DNA from: Chloroflexota bacterium
GTDB taxonomy: Bacteria > Chloroflexota > Anaerolineae > 4572-78 > J111
Reading direction: 5' to 3'
NCBI GenBank assembly: GCA_016860845.1
Contig: BOKF01000055.1
Span: 1-55,487, forward strand
Length of the DNA: 55,487 nt
Shown here: piece by piece, positions 25,840 to 34,439 of the stretch
How the letters are laid out: each line of letters starts with the position of its first letter
Numbering within the stretch: position 1 is the first letter of the stretch
Notes under the pieces: model-generated
The model's input: the letters and a program-made list of their open reading frames with translations, nothing else
The model's database searches: none
Told to the model about the DNA's origin: nothing
Translations under genes and position numbers: made by a program

Positions 25840-27111
25840 ATGTTTACTAACCCTCAACGAGCTTCATTCCAGCGTGTCGGGCGAAATGCATTAATTATCA
25901 TTTTTGTGACGTTGCTTATACTGGAACTTTTCACCCGGTTGGTGTGGTGGAATGACCAGGTTGTGCGCTCTCTGTTCGGTAGAGAAATTACGCTGTTACC
26001 TGCACCTCTAGTCAACGAACGGCAGATCGAGAGTCTAAAAACCTGGGCCGCCGACCCCAACAAATATGTGCAATTTGACCCGGTATTGGGCTGGAGTATC
26101 CGGCCAAACGCGCAAGGACAGCAGGACGGTGTGACTTACACCTCTAACAGCACCGGGATGCGCAGTTTACGGGAATATCCGCTGTCAAAAGCGGCTGGCA
26201 TCCTCCGCATCGGCACATTTGGCCCCTCTTTTACGCACAGCGATGATGTGGCTGATGAGGCCACCTGGCAGGCACAAATGGAGCGGGCCAGGCCAGATTT
26301 AGAGGTGATGAATTGGGGCGTCGGTGGCTACGGTACGGACCAGGCATTTTTGCGTTATCAAACGCAAGGCGCTGCCTACCAGCCTGATGTGGTCCTGATT
26401 GGCTTTGAAGAGGATAATATCCGGCGCAATGTTAATCGCTTCCGTCCCTTTTTTCGCGGCCAAACCGATATCCCTTTAACCAAGCCGGTTTTTATTGAAA
26501 AAGGGAATGAATTGACCTTGCTTGAAAACCCCTTTCAAACTTTAGAAGCTCTCGAAGATACGCTGTTGAACAGCCCGCAACGTTTTCTGGATATCGTCTG
26601 CCCCCATGATTTTTACTGCCAGCGGGACCGCTACCAATCGCAGCCGTTAGATATTTTCGCCAGTTATCGTTTTGGGCGGACCCTCGTTTATGAAATGACC
26701 CAGGCCGGCCGGCCGGGGGTTAGCTCTTTTCAAAATCCCATCATTCAGCGGGTCAACTTTTTGCTGATTCGCCAATTTGCCGAAGAAGCGATACGGAACG
26801 GTTCTGTGCCGATTGTCTTAATCTTTCCTGAGCGCAGTTCCATCGAAGCTCATGAAAGGGGCGAAGCTACGCCTTATGCCGCCGGTATTACCTTACTGCG
26901 TGAGCAGGGGCTGCAAGTGATTGATTTGACCCCGGCTTTTGCCCATGCCCGGCAAACAGACCAGCGCAACTACCTGGATTACTATGCTTATGACGGCGGA
27001 CACTTTAGCCAGTTGGGTAATTACGTGGTCAGCCAGACGGTGCTGGCGCATCTTTGCCAGCAAAAGATTTTAGAGAATTGTGGCGATTTTCTCAAGCAAG
27101 CGCCACCTTGA
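25840..27111 (+). CDS. Membrane-anchored SGNH/GDSL-like hydrolase with altered GDS motif
   Basis: 423 residues with one N-terminal TM helix (about 16-36), the rest probably extracytoplasmic. SGNH blocks: block I reads GTFGPSFTHSDDV (S130 in place of the GDS serine, with Asp replaced by Pro), block II has NWGVGGYGTDQ, and block V reads YDGGHFSQLGN near 387-395, supplying Asp and His. Such proteins de-acetylate or acetylate surface polysaccharides and often sit in glycan clusters, as here. The GPS variant may still be active, since Ser, Asp and His remain, but this is inference. It follows the pseudogene fragment and precedes a 34-bp palindrome. Confidence 0.8.
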   Translation: MFTNPQRASFQRVGRNALIIIFVTLLILELFTRLVWWNDQVVRSLFGREITLLPAPLVNERQIESLKTWAADPNKYVQFDPVLGWSIRPNAQGQQDGVTYTSNSTGMRSLREYPLSKAAGILRIGTFGPSFTHSDDVADEATWQAQMERARPDLEVMNWGVGGYGTDQAFLRYQTQGAAYQPDVVLIGFEEDNIRRNVNRFRPFFRGQTDIPLTKPVFIEKGNELTLLENPFQTLEALEDTLLNSPQRFLDIVCPHDFYCQRDRYQSQPLDIFASYRFGRTLVYEMTQAGRPGVSSFQNPIIQRVNFLLIRQFAEEAIRNGSVPIVLIFPERSSIEAHERGEATPYAAGITLLREQGLQVIDLTPAFAHARQTDQRNYLDYYAYDGGHFSQLGNYVVSQTVLAHLCQQKILENCGDFLKQAPP

Positions 27112-27125
27112 GGGTAAACAGGGCA

Positions 27126-27153
27126 ACAGGTTTGGGCCTGTTCACAAACCTGT
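27126..27153. repeat. Inverted repeat after the SGNH gene
   Basis: Nine-base arms ACAGGTTTG and CAAACCTGT with a 10-nt loop. There is no T-run, so terminator function is doubtful. Confidence 0.5.
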
Positions 27154-27175
27154 CTCACGCCAGCAATAATGAGAA

Positions 27176-27209
27176 TTCGGAGTGCAAAAGTGCACTTTTG
27201 CACTCCGAA
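27176..27209. promoter_or_regulatory. Perfect 34-bp palindrome upstream of the GT2 gene
   Basis: TTCGGAGTGCAAAAGTG is followed immediately by its exact reverse complement. It ends 22 nt before the GT2 ATG at 27232 and about 10 nt before the GAGGGAGGGG ribosome binding site. Possible operator or attenuating hairpin. Confidence 0.7.
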
Positions 27210-27231
27210 AGCTATTTCGAGGGAGGGGAAT

Positions 27232-28269
27232 ATGTTAAGTATCCGTATTGCCGGTATTATCATCGGCGTTCTATTCATCCTCTATATTTTCTACAAGCAC
27301 CGCAGTGGACGTTACCAGCGTTTGGATACGCTGATCGGCGCTGCGGTTGGGATCGGCATTGTTGCTCTTTCTGTTTCGCCCAGCGTCGCCAATGTTTTAA
27401 CTGAAATTTTTGGGCTGCAAAATCGCCTCTTTGCCACCCTGGTTATCGCCAATATGATCCTGTTTGGCATGTTCCTTTACGTACTTAACAAGGCGAATCA
27501 GGCCAATCGCCAGCTTGGGGAGTTAGTGCGTGCCTTGGCCAGGCAGGAGTATATCAAGAATAAAAACCTCGCCGGCGGCGCTCCGGTTCAATCAATTTTT
27601 GTGGTCATTCCAGCCTACAACGAAGAACAGGCTATTCAAAACGTGCTGCCTCGGATTCCCCGCGTCATCTTGACCTACCAGGTCCAAATTGTCGTGGTGG
27701 TGGATGGAGGCACCGACGAAACGGCCGAGGTTGTCCGGCGTGAAAATTACCCGGTCGTTGCCCACGTGATGAACCGCGGCCAGGGGGATGCTCTGCGGAC
27801 AGGTTTTGAGATTGCCTTGAAGGATGGCGCCGATGTAGTGGTGACGATGGACGCTGATGGCCAACACCGGCCGGAGGAAATCGAAAAGTTGGTGCGGCCC
27901 ATTATCGAAGATACGGCTGATTTTGTGCTGGGTTCCCGCTTCCTGGGCCAATATGAGGATCAGGGCGGGGCCAGGCATGTGGGCATTTTGTTCTTTACCA
28001 AGCTGATCAACTTATTGGGCGGCATTAATATTTCTGATTGCACCAACGGTTTCCGGGCGATCCGTGGCAGCGAGTTAGCCAAGCTAGATTTGCGCGAAGA
28101 TAAATTCAGCGCGCCGGAACTGATCATGAAGGCAGCCAGGGCCGGGTTACGGATCCAGGAACTGCCGGTTACTATCTTGCGTCGGGCCGAGGGTGAGAGC
28201 AAAAAACCGCGCCGTTTAGGCTACCCGCTTGGGTTTGGTTGGGTCATTGTTAAAACGTGGCTGCGCTAA
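27232..28269 (+). CDS. DUF2304 - GT2 (dolichyl/polyprenyl-phosphate sugar transferase-like) fusion
   Basis: 345 residues from the ATG at 27232, chosen because GAGGGAGGGG lies just upstream; a longer ORF would run through the palindrome. Residues 1-105 hold three hydrophobic helices of the DUF2304 type. From 120 on comes a GT-A glycosyltransferase family 2 domain: VVIPAYNEEQAI, VVVVDGGTDETAE, HVMNRGQGDALRTG and the metal-binding D207-A-D209, with GSRFLG later. The product class is polyprenyl-phosphate mannose/glucose-type synthases, which make the lipid-linked sugar donors that GT-C enzymes use, matching the GT-C genes upstream. The stop is 2 nt before the start of the flippase-like gene. Confidence 0.88.
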   Translation: MLSIRIAGIIIGVLFILYIFYKHRSGRYQRLDTLIGAAVGIGIVALSVSPSVANVLTEIFGLQNRLFATLVIANMILFGMFLYVLNKANQANRQLGELVRALARQEYIKNKNLAGGAPVQSIFVVIPAYNEEQAIQNVLPRIPRVILTYQVQIVVVVDGGTDETAEVVRRENYPVVAHVMNRGQGDALRTGFEIALKDGADVVVTMDADGQHRPEEIEKLVRPIIEDTADFVLGSRFLGQYEDQGGARHVGILFFTKLINLLGGINISDCTNGFRAIRGSELAKLDLREDKFSAPELIMKAARAGLRIQELPVTILRRAEGESKKPRRLGYPLGFGWVIVKTWLR

Positions 28270-28271
28270 AA

Positions 28272-29306
28272 ATGGCCGGATTCCGGGATAAGTTCTTTAA
28301 AAGTAAACCTAAAAATAATAAGCCGGCCGGCTTATCTTCCCAACATTGGCTCGGCCTGGCCGGCTTGATCTTGTTTGGAGGCGTGTTATACTATGCCGGC
28401 CCGGAAGCCTGGTCGCAAATTTTGCGGGCCGACACTCGCTACCTGCTGCTGGCTTTTGGGGTCAATGTTTTACTGATGGGCAGCAGCTCCATCCGCTGGG
28501 GGTTACTAACCAACGCCGTCGCCGGTCAGAAAGTCTGCTCTTACTTTAACTACTTTTACTATCTGGTGCTCGGTCGAGTCTTTGGTTTATTTGTTTCTTT
28601 CAATCTGGGAGACTACGGCGTGCGGCCTCTGGCGCTGCGGGCGACCCATTCATTATCCACGGCCCGAATGGTTTACGCCCTCATTCTGGATAAGCTTTTT
28701 GATTTACTCCTGGCCGTGGGTTTATCGGGGGTAGCTCTCTTTTTCTTACTGGACCGGCTTTCGTGGCAGAGTTATTGGTCTGTCGTCGTCTTGATCGCCG
28801 TGCTGCTTTTACTGTTTTGGAGCCGCTATGAACAGTTGGTCCAGTTTTTCCTTCGTTTCTTTTCGCCCTACGGGGCTGGTCTGCTCCGGCGTAGTAATAA
28901 AGCAGCGCAGTGGTTCGATTTTTTGGTTGCTAACCGTAATCTGGTTGGGGCAAAAGCTGTGGCCGGGGCCTACGGCATGACCGTTCTTCGTTTTGTGCTG
29001 CTCGTCTTATATCATTATCTGATTGCCGCAGCCCTGCATTTGCCCTTTTCTTATCTGGACTTTTGGCTGGTTGTTCCAATTATTCAATTGGGATTGATTG
29101 CTGCTTTTACCCCGGCAGCGCTGGGCGTCTTAGAATTAAGCTGGCTAGGCGTTTTAACCTGGCTGGGGTACCAGCCCTTCGAGGTGAGTGTCTTTGTGGT
29201 TGGACAGCGTATCTTTTCGCTGGTGTTTACTTTACTGGTGGGGCTGTTTATCAGTCCCTGGATCTTTAGCTCAAAAAGAAGTCAAGTTGGTCACAAACCC
29301 AACTGA
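28272..29306 (+). CDS. Lysylphosphatidylglycerol synthase TM-like (UPF0104) membrane protein
   Basis: 344 residues from the ATG at 28272, directly after the GT2 stop (a GTG at 28257 would add five residues and overlap). About seven to eight TM helices. Family signs are SSIRWGLLTNA early, FNLGDYGVRPLAL, LDKLFDLLLAVG and the C-terminal FTPAALGVLELSWLGVL stretch, all typical of the LPG_synthase_TM/AglD-like family without the MprF catalytic domain. These proteins commonly accompany GT2 polyprenyl-phosphate sugar synthases and are suspected flippases for lipid-linked sugars. Here the pairing with DUF2304-GT2 supports that role, though biochemical proof for the family is limited. Confidence 0.85.
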   Translation: MAGFRDKFFKSKPKNNKPAGLSSQHWLGLAGLILFGGVLYYAGPEAWSQILRADTRYLLLAFGVNVLLMGSSSIRWGLLTNAVAGQKVCSYFNYFYYLVLGRVFGLFVSFNLGDYGVRPLALRATHSLSTARMVYALILDKLFDLLLAVGLSGVALFFLLDRLSWQSYWSVVVLIAVLLLLFWSRYEQLVQFFLRFFSPYGAGLLRRSNKAAQWFDFLVANRNLVGAKAVAGAYGMTVLRFVLLVLYHYLIAAALHLPFSYLDFWLVVPIIQLGLIAAFTPAALGVLELSWLGVLTWLGYQPFEVSVFVVGQRIFSLVFTLLVGLFISPWIFSSKRSQVGHKPN

Positions 29307-29378
29307 TGATGAAAAGGTAGCAGAGTAGCGTGCCCTTCGGCGCACCCGAAGGGGTGAGGTTGAAGAGGGATAATATCC

Positions 29379-29406
29379 CTGTCTGCCGTCTACTGTCTAC
29401 CGTCTA
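29379..29406. repeat. Intergenic heptanucleotide array, four units
   Basis: CTGTCTG, CCGTCTA, CTGTCTA, CCGTCTA in the 126-nt gap before the UDP-sulfoquinovose synthase gene. The remainder of the gap holds an AAAGGGAGG ribosome binding site and a short imperfect hairpin near 29330-29360. Confidence 0.75.
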
Positions 29407-29432
29407 CTATTTTCAAAGGGAGGATTACTCAA

Positions 29433-30638
29433 TTGCGTGTTTTTATTGCTGGAGTTGATGGTTATCTGGGCTGGACGCTGGCTCAGTATCTAACGGCCCG
29501 GGGCCATGTTGTGGCCGGGGCTGATTTATTCTTACGCCGCCAGTGGGTGGCAGAAATGAATAGCCAAAGCGCCATCCCGATTTTGCCGATGGCCGAGCGA
29601 TTAATTGCCTTCCGTGAGAATTTTGATCGAGAGCTTCTCTTTCGTGAAGGCGATCTCCGCCACTATCAATTTGTCCACGATTTCCTGGTAGATTTTCAGC
29701 CGGAGGCCATCGTTCATTTAGGCGAGATGCCTTCCGCACCTTATTCGATGGTTGATGTTGAGCACGCCGTGTTTACCCAGACCAATAATATTGTTGGCAC
29801 CCTCAACCTTCTCTTTGCCATGCGAGATGTGACGCCGGAGGCTCATTTGGTTAAATTGGGCACCATGGGCGAATATGGCACGCCCAATGTGGATATTCCC
29901 GAAGGTTTCTTTACCATCGAATATCGAGGCCGGACCGATAAACTGCCTTTCCCCCGCCAGGCCGGGAGCTGGTATCATCAGAGTAAAGTCCACGACAGCC
30001 ATAATGTGATGCTCGCCTGCAAGATTTGGAAGCTGCGCTCGACCGACATCATGCAAGGGGTTGTCTACGGCACCCGCATCAACGAGATGAATAACGATGA
30101 GCGCCTTTTGACCCGGCTGGATTTTGATCAAAGTTTTGGCACGGCCATCAATCGGTTTTGCTGCCAGGCCGTGATTGGCGAGCCAATGACGCCGTTTGGC
30201 AAGGGTCACCAGAAGCGGGGCTTTTTACCGCTGCGTGACTCGATGCAGTGCCTGACCCTGGCTATCGAAAACCCACCCCAGCCCGGCGAGTATCGGGTTT
30301 TTAACCAGTTTGAAGAAGTCTATAATGTAACCGAACTGGCTTACAAGGTGCAGCAAGTCGCCCATGAGTTTGGCCTTGCCGGCGAAATCTGGAACTTGGA
30401 GAATCCCCGCCAGGAGGCCGAGGAGCATTATTACCATCCCGACCACCAGCACCTGCTTGATTTAGGCTACCAACCTACCCATGATATGGAGAGCGAGTTA
30501 CGCCTGATGATCGCCGACCTCCTCAAATACCGGGCGTGCATCGAAGAAAAACGAGAGTCATTGATCCCCGACATTCGCTGGGACGGCCGGCGCAAGAAGG
30601 TGGAATATTTGCAGCCGCAAGCAGTCCCGCTTACCTGA
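29433..30638 (+). CDS. sqdB: UDP-sulfoquinovose synthase
   Basis: 401 residues. Converts UDP-glucose and sulfite to UDP-sulfoquinovose in the cytoplasm. The match to SQD1/SqdB is extensive: NAD-binding G7-x-x-G10-x-x-G13, GEMPSAPYSM, LGTMGEYGTPNVDI with catalytic T144, WYHQSKVHDSH with Y181, H182 and K185, QGVVYGTR, RFCCQAVIG, and NPRQEAEEHYYHPDH. The spacing of T/Y/K agrees closely with plant SQD1. The start is TTG, supported by AAAGGGAGG 9 nt upstream. No SqdX/SQD2 sulfoquinovosyltransferase is present in the window. Together with GT2, flippase and GT-C genes, this suggests use of the sugar in a surface glycan rather than, or besides, the sulfolipid. Confidence 0.93.
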   Translation: MRVFIAGVDGYLGWTLAQYLTARGHVVAGADLFLRRQWVAEMNSQSAIPILPMAERLIAFRENFDRELLFREGDLRHYQFVHDFLVDFQPEAIVHLGEMPSAPYSMVDVEHAVFTQTNNIVGTLNLLFAMRDVTPEAHLVKLGTMGEYGTPNVDIPEGFFTIEYRGRTDKLPFPRQAGSWYHQSKVHDSHNVMLACKIWKLRSTDIMQGVVYGTRINEMNNDERLLTRLDFDQSFGTAINRFCCQAVIGEPMTPFGKGHQKRGFLPLRDSMQCLTLAIENPPQPGEYRVFNQFEEVYNVTELAYKVQQVAHEFGLAGEIWNLENPRQEAEEHYYHPDHQHLLDLGYQPTHDMESELRLMIADLLKYRACIEEKRESLIPDIRWDGRRKKVEYLQPQAVPLT

Positions 30639-30670
30639 ACCCTTTTGAAATAAGTTGACTTGGAGTAGCT

Positions 30671-31600
30671 ATGGAGATATCAAACCAGCAGGCCCTGGTC
30701 ACTGGCGGGTGTGGCTTTATTGGTTGTAATCTTATCGAGCAATTGTTAGCCCTGGGTTATCAGGTCCGCGTGCTTGACGATCTCAGCCTGGGACAGCCCA
30801 ACCTGTGGGGTGACGAGGTTGACCTCGTGGTCGGGGATATTCGGGACGGCCAGAAGGTCCAACAGGCCATGCAGGGAATAGATGCTGTGGTTCACCTGGC
30901 CGCGCACACGGATGTCCGTGACTCTGTCGCCCACCCGCAAGCAGATGTTGACGTTAACGTGATGGGCACTCTGTCCGTGCTGGCCGCGGCTCGTGACGCT
31001 CAGGTGAAGCGGTTTGTTTTTGCTTCGTCCAATGCGCCGCTAGGCGAGCAGTTTCCCCCCGTTCACGAGGAACAGATACCCCATCCAAAATCACCTTACG
31101 GAGCCAGCAAACTGGCCGGTGAGGCTTTATGCCAGGCGTTTTACGCTTCTTACGGACTGCCGACGGTCGTTTTGCGATTTGCCAATGTCTATGGCCCTCG
31201 TTCTACCCACAAATCGAGTGTGGTGGCCAAGTTCATCCGCCGGATGCTAAAGAACGAGCCGCTAATAATTTACGGCGACGGGCAGCAAACGCGGGATTTT
31301 GTGCATGTGAGCGATATCTGCCAGGGTCTTATCCTGGCGCTGAGGAGAGAGGAAGCTGTTGATCAAGTTTTTCAAATTGGCAGCGGCGTGGAAACTTCGC
31401 TGCTGGAGTTCGTTGGGCTGCTGAAGGCGGCGGCTGGCCGCGAGGATATCGAGGTGCAGTTTGGCCCGCCCCAGCCGGGCGAGATTTGGCGTAATTACTC
31501 GCAGATTGACAAGGCGCAACACTATCTGGGCTACCGGCCCCAACTCTCTCTGGCTGACGGGCTGGCCGCTACTTATAACTGGTTCCTTTACCCCAATTAA
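30671..31600 (+). CDS. NAD-dependent epimerase/dehydratase (UDP-glucose 4-epimerase-like)
   Basis: 309 residues, extended short-chain dehydrogenase fold. The cofactor motif is G12-G-C-G15-F-I-G18, DDLSLG ends beta 2, VVHLAAHTDV is intact, and the catalytic pair is Y143-x-x-x-K147 in SPYGASK with Ser at 119-120. FANVYGPR and GDGQQTRDFVHVSD are typical of UDP-hexose 4-epimerases and related nucleotide-sugar epimerases. The exact substrate cannot be told. Position next to sqdB and before further membrane transferases indicates supply of an activated sugar for the glycan. GGAG lies just upstream of the ATG. Confidence 0.88.
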   Translation: MEISNQQALVTGGCGFIGCNLIEQLLALGYQVRVLDDLSLGQPNLWGDEVDLVVGDIRDGQKVQQAMQGIDAVVHLAAHTDVRDSVAHPQADVDVNVMGTLSVLAAARDAQVKRFVFASSNAPLGEQFPPVHEEQIPHPKSPYGASKLAGEALCQAFYASYGLPTVVLRFANVYGPRSTHKSSVVAKFIRRMLKNEPLIIYGDGQQTRDFVHVSDICQGLILALRREEAVDQVFQIGSGVETSLLEFVGLLKAAAGREDIEVQFGPPQPGEIWRNYSQIDKAQHYLGYRPQLSLADGLAATYNWFLYPN

Positions 31601-31615
31601 TTTTGACTCGTCACC

Positions 31616-33676
31616 ATGCAGCGGCCTAACCTTATCCTAACCGAAAAATATACGCTCAGCCGTCGCGAGCTGGTGGTGGTGGTCCTGATTCTGCTCTTGG
31701 TGATTATTGCCTGGACGACTTTCAATCTGCTTCATCCAGCTATTACCGAGACTGATCTGAATCTGATCGCCACGATGATTTCCAAAGATATGGATCTTGG
31801 CCTTTATCCCCGGGATGATATTTTTGCTGACAACACCTATTATCGTTTCTATACCCCGGTTTATCGCTGGTTAGTGGCCCAATTCTGGCAGATAAGCGGC
31901 AGTTTTGAAAGTGGGTTGGTTTATTTGACCTGCCTGGTTCTGGCCTTCTACCTGGCCGGCATGTTTTTCTTATCCCGTCGAGTCATAGGGAATACCTGGT
32001 TAGCTCTGGGGATCACGGTCGCCTCGGCCAATTATTACGAGGCGATGGGCGAAGAGTTGTGGGGGGTCGGGGGATCGCAGTTTCTGATGTCCCGAGCGGT
32101 TTATACCGCCACCGCGCCCTACTTATTTTTATGGTTCTTGTCCTTCCTGGCGCAGCCGGGCTGGTTCAAAGGGGTGGTCTTGGGCCTGGCCATCGGCCTG
32201 GCAGCCAATCTCCACCCCATTTCGGGCTGGCAGTTCGCTATTTTGGTGATTGGGCTGACGGTTTTGGTCTTTGGTTTGAAGCGAGCCGGCTGGGGCTGGT
32301 GGGGCATGCTGCTTGGGTTGATGGGTGCTATCAGCCTGGGAGCTCTACCTATCGCTCAAAGCGTGTTTGGTAAGACCGGGCGCGGCCTGCCGGTCGAGGT
32401 CAGCTTTGAAGCTTTTCGCCGGGTGATTTACGAGAAGTACACCATTCCCTTTCGCCCGGCAACCGTGACCTGGGATTTAGCCGGACTGGAATTGAACAAA
32501 CCGGTTTTGGAAGCATTGGTTTGGATTTATGTCGGGCTAACCCTGCTGTTGTTGATTGTCTCTCTCTGGGCTAAGTTCCGCCGGCCCGCATGGGGACGCT
32601 GGATTTGGCTGGTGGCAGGATTGGTCATCCTGGCTTATGCTTATCTGGTAGCTTTGTTCAACCTACCCATCTTTTTTGTGTTGGCCGCAGGCTATGTGAT
32701 TTATCTTTTTCGGCTGCGGCAGATACCCGAGGTAGATGGGTGGTTAATCGGCTGGCTGGGGTTGACCGTGCTGACCTCGTTTGTCGGTTACTACTTCCTC
32801 ATGCGGGCCTGGGAAACCTTTGAATTGAGATCATTTATCGCCATTTTTACCGGGCAGATTAGAGCGGCTCGTTTTATTTACCTGCCTTTGTACTTGTTGG
32901 CGGGGCGGGCGGCCCTGGTCTATGTGCAGATGCTGGCCCGCGGGTTAAGGAACATCGGGCCTCAGTGGCGGCTGAAAGGAGACGTGCCGGGTGCAAGCTC
33001 CCTTGCCCTGGCGGCCGGTGTTGTCTTAAGTCTGGCTCCTGGGCTGTCAACGCTGTTCTTTACTACCCTGCCTTTGGCCATCATAACTCTGGCCGGGGGA
33101 GTCGGCGCTGTTGTGTTGGCCGCCTGGCTGTTGGAGAGACGTTCGCTGGTGGGCTTAGGCTCCTGGGGGATAGTCCTGGCAATGGCTGGCTTGTTGATTA
33201 TCTTGTTTGGACCGCTGGCCTCCTGGTTTGGCCCTTTCTTGCCCATCCCCGCGATCAACCTGCTGGACCCCGCCGCGCGAAGCGTGGAACCTGTTTATTC
33301 AAAGGACGATCAAGATTTATATAACTGGGTGAAGCAAAACACGCCCAAAGAGTCGTTGTTTTACTGGTGTGATTTTGGGCCTGGCACAACCCTTTTCTTT
33401 CGCCGCTATGCTGAACGAAGCATCAACCTGAATTGGAAGGACATGAATCTGGTCTTATATGATATGGCTAACCTGGTATCCTACCACCAACGGTATCGTC
33501 AATTAGAGCAGGCCTGCCAAAAATTCGACAGCCTGGTGACAACAGCTAACAGGATCGAGGCCGATTATATTCTGATCCCGGCCGGCCGGGCCGCAGGGAT
33601 AGAGCACCTGACCTGTTTTTTGAACAGCCGTTATGCCCTTTTTCCGGTAGGCAAAAACGAATGTGCGAGCCAGTGA
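31616..33676 (+). CDS. Large polytopic membrane protein, possible GT-C type, 686 aa
   Basis: About a dozen TM helices (first at 20-42). The first outer loop has TETDLNLIATMISKDMDLGLYPRDD and further on YYRFYTPVYRWL, with acidic residues where GT-C enzymes keep their active site. After the last TM (near 540) a C-terminal soluble part of about 130 residues contains DDQDLYNWVKQNTPKESLFYW (broken by few gaps), RYAERSINLNWKDM and DYILIPAGR. This resembles the DUF6798-type ending of other predicted surface-glycan membrane proteins, from memory only. It lacks the beta module. It starts 15 nt after the epimerase and is probably co-transcribed. Function unknown; glycan polymerisation or transfer is inferred from context. 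Confidence 0.7.
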   Translation: MQRPNLILTEKYTLSRRELVVVVLILLLVIIAWTTFNLLHPAITETDLNLIATMISKDMDLGLYPRDDIFADNTYYRFYTPVYRWLVAQFWQISGSFESGLVYLTCLVLAFYLAGMFFLSRRVIGNTWLALGITVASANYYEAMGEELWGVGGSQFLMSRAVYTATAPYLFLWFLSFLAQPGWFKGVVLGLAIGLAANLHPISGWQFAILVIGLTVLVFGLKRAGWGWWGMLLGLMGAISLGALPIAQSVFGKTGRGLPVEVSFEAFRRVIYEKYTIPFRPATVTWDLAGLELNKPVLEALVWIYVGLTLLLLIVSLWAKFRRPAWGRWIWLVAGLVILAYAYLVALFNLPIFFVLAAGYVIYLFRLRQIPEVDGWLIGWLGLTVLTSFVGYYFLMRAWETFELRSFIAIFTGQIRAARFIYLPLYLLAGRAALVYVQMLARGLRNIGPQWRLKGDVPGASSLALAAGVVLSLAPGLSTLFFTTLPLAIITLAGGVGAVVLAAWLLERRSLVGLGSWGIVLAMAGLLIILFGPLASWFGPFLPIPAINLLDPAARSVEPVYSKDDQDLYNWVKQNTPKESLFYWCDFGPGTTLFFRRYAERSINLNWKDMNLVLYDMANLVSYHQRYRQLEQACQKFDSLVTTANRIEADYILIPAGRAAGIEHLTCFLNSRYALFPVGKNECASQ

Positions 33677-33820
33677 GACTACCAAAACAGCGACACCTGA
33701 GATTGCTGCCGGGTTGGAAGCCGAAAGCTGCTATGTAAACGGTCGGCATAGGGTGTTTCTTGATATACGGAGACCCTGATAATCTCATTAGGAAATCCAA
33801 TGAGTTGAAAGGCACGTTTG

Positions 33821-34438
33821 ATGGCAAAGAGTTTAACGCAACAAGTCTGGGATTTTTTCGGTATCCCTTTTCGTTTGGGGTTTATGCCGCAGCCGCTTCT
33901 TCCCCGTTTTGGCTGGACGACCTTAGAGGAAGAAAGATTGTCATGTGTACTGCCCTACGTGCGGGGTCGTTTGCTGGATGTAGGGGCCGGCCATAACAAT
34001 CTGGTTCGACGTTACCGTGGGCCGGGGGTAGGAGTGGATGTATTTGATTGGAGCGGGGGGGTCTGGCTGATTGAAGATGCGGCTCGCTTGCCTTTTGCCG
34101 ATCAAAGTTTTGATACCATCAGCTTTGTGGCCTGTTTGAACCATATTCCCAACCGCGAGGCTGCCCTGCGCGAGGCCTTCCGCCTGATGAAGCCGGGGGG
34201 ACGCTTATTGGTGACTATGATTGACCCGATTATCGGCGCGGTCGGCCACAGATATCTCTGGCGGCACGGCGAACATCATCAGCGGGGGGGCATGAAAGAA
34301 GGGGAGAAAGAAGGGCTGTGGACCCACAGAATCATCGAAATATGCACCGCTGCCGGTTTCAAACTCCACTTGCACCACCGCTTTGTCTACAAACTGAACA
34401 ATTTTTATTGGTTTGAAAGGGAGAACGGGGCGACGTAA
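33821..34438 (+). CDS. Class I SAM-dependent methyltransferase
   Basis: 205 residues from the ATG at 33821 (TTG at 33818 possible). Motif I is LLDVGAGHNN, the acidic strand-2 end is VGVDVFDW, motif II is ARLPFADQSFDTISFV, then LREAFRLMKPGGRLLVTMID, the Methyltransf_11 layout. The C-terminal part (GFKLHLHHRFVYKLNNFYWFE) resembles methyltransferases of polysaccharide loci. Likely methylates a sugar or lipid carrier-bound intermediate; the substrate is not evident. It is preceded by 144 nt with a small hairpin (CTCATT/AATGAG near 33782-33802). Confidence 0.82.
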   Translation: MAKSLTQQVWDFFGIPFRLGFMPQPLLPRFGWTTLEEERLSCVLPYVRGRLLDVGAGHNNLVRRYRGPGVGVDVFDWSGGVWLIEDAARLPFADQSFDTISFVACLNHIPNREAALREAFRLMKPGGRLLVTMIDPIIGAVGHRYLWRHGEHHQRGGMKEGEKEGLWTHRIIEICTAAGFKLHLHHRFVYKLNNFYWFERENGAT

Positions 34439-34439
34439 T

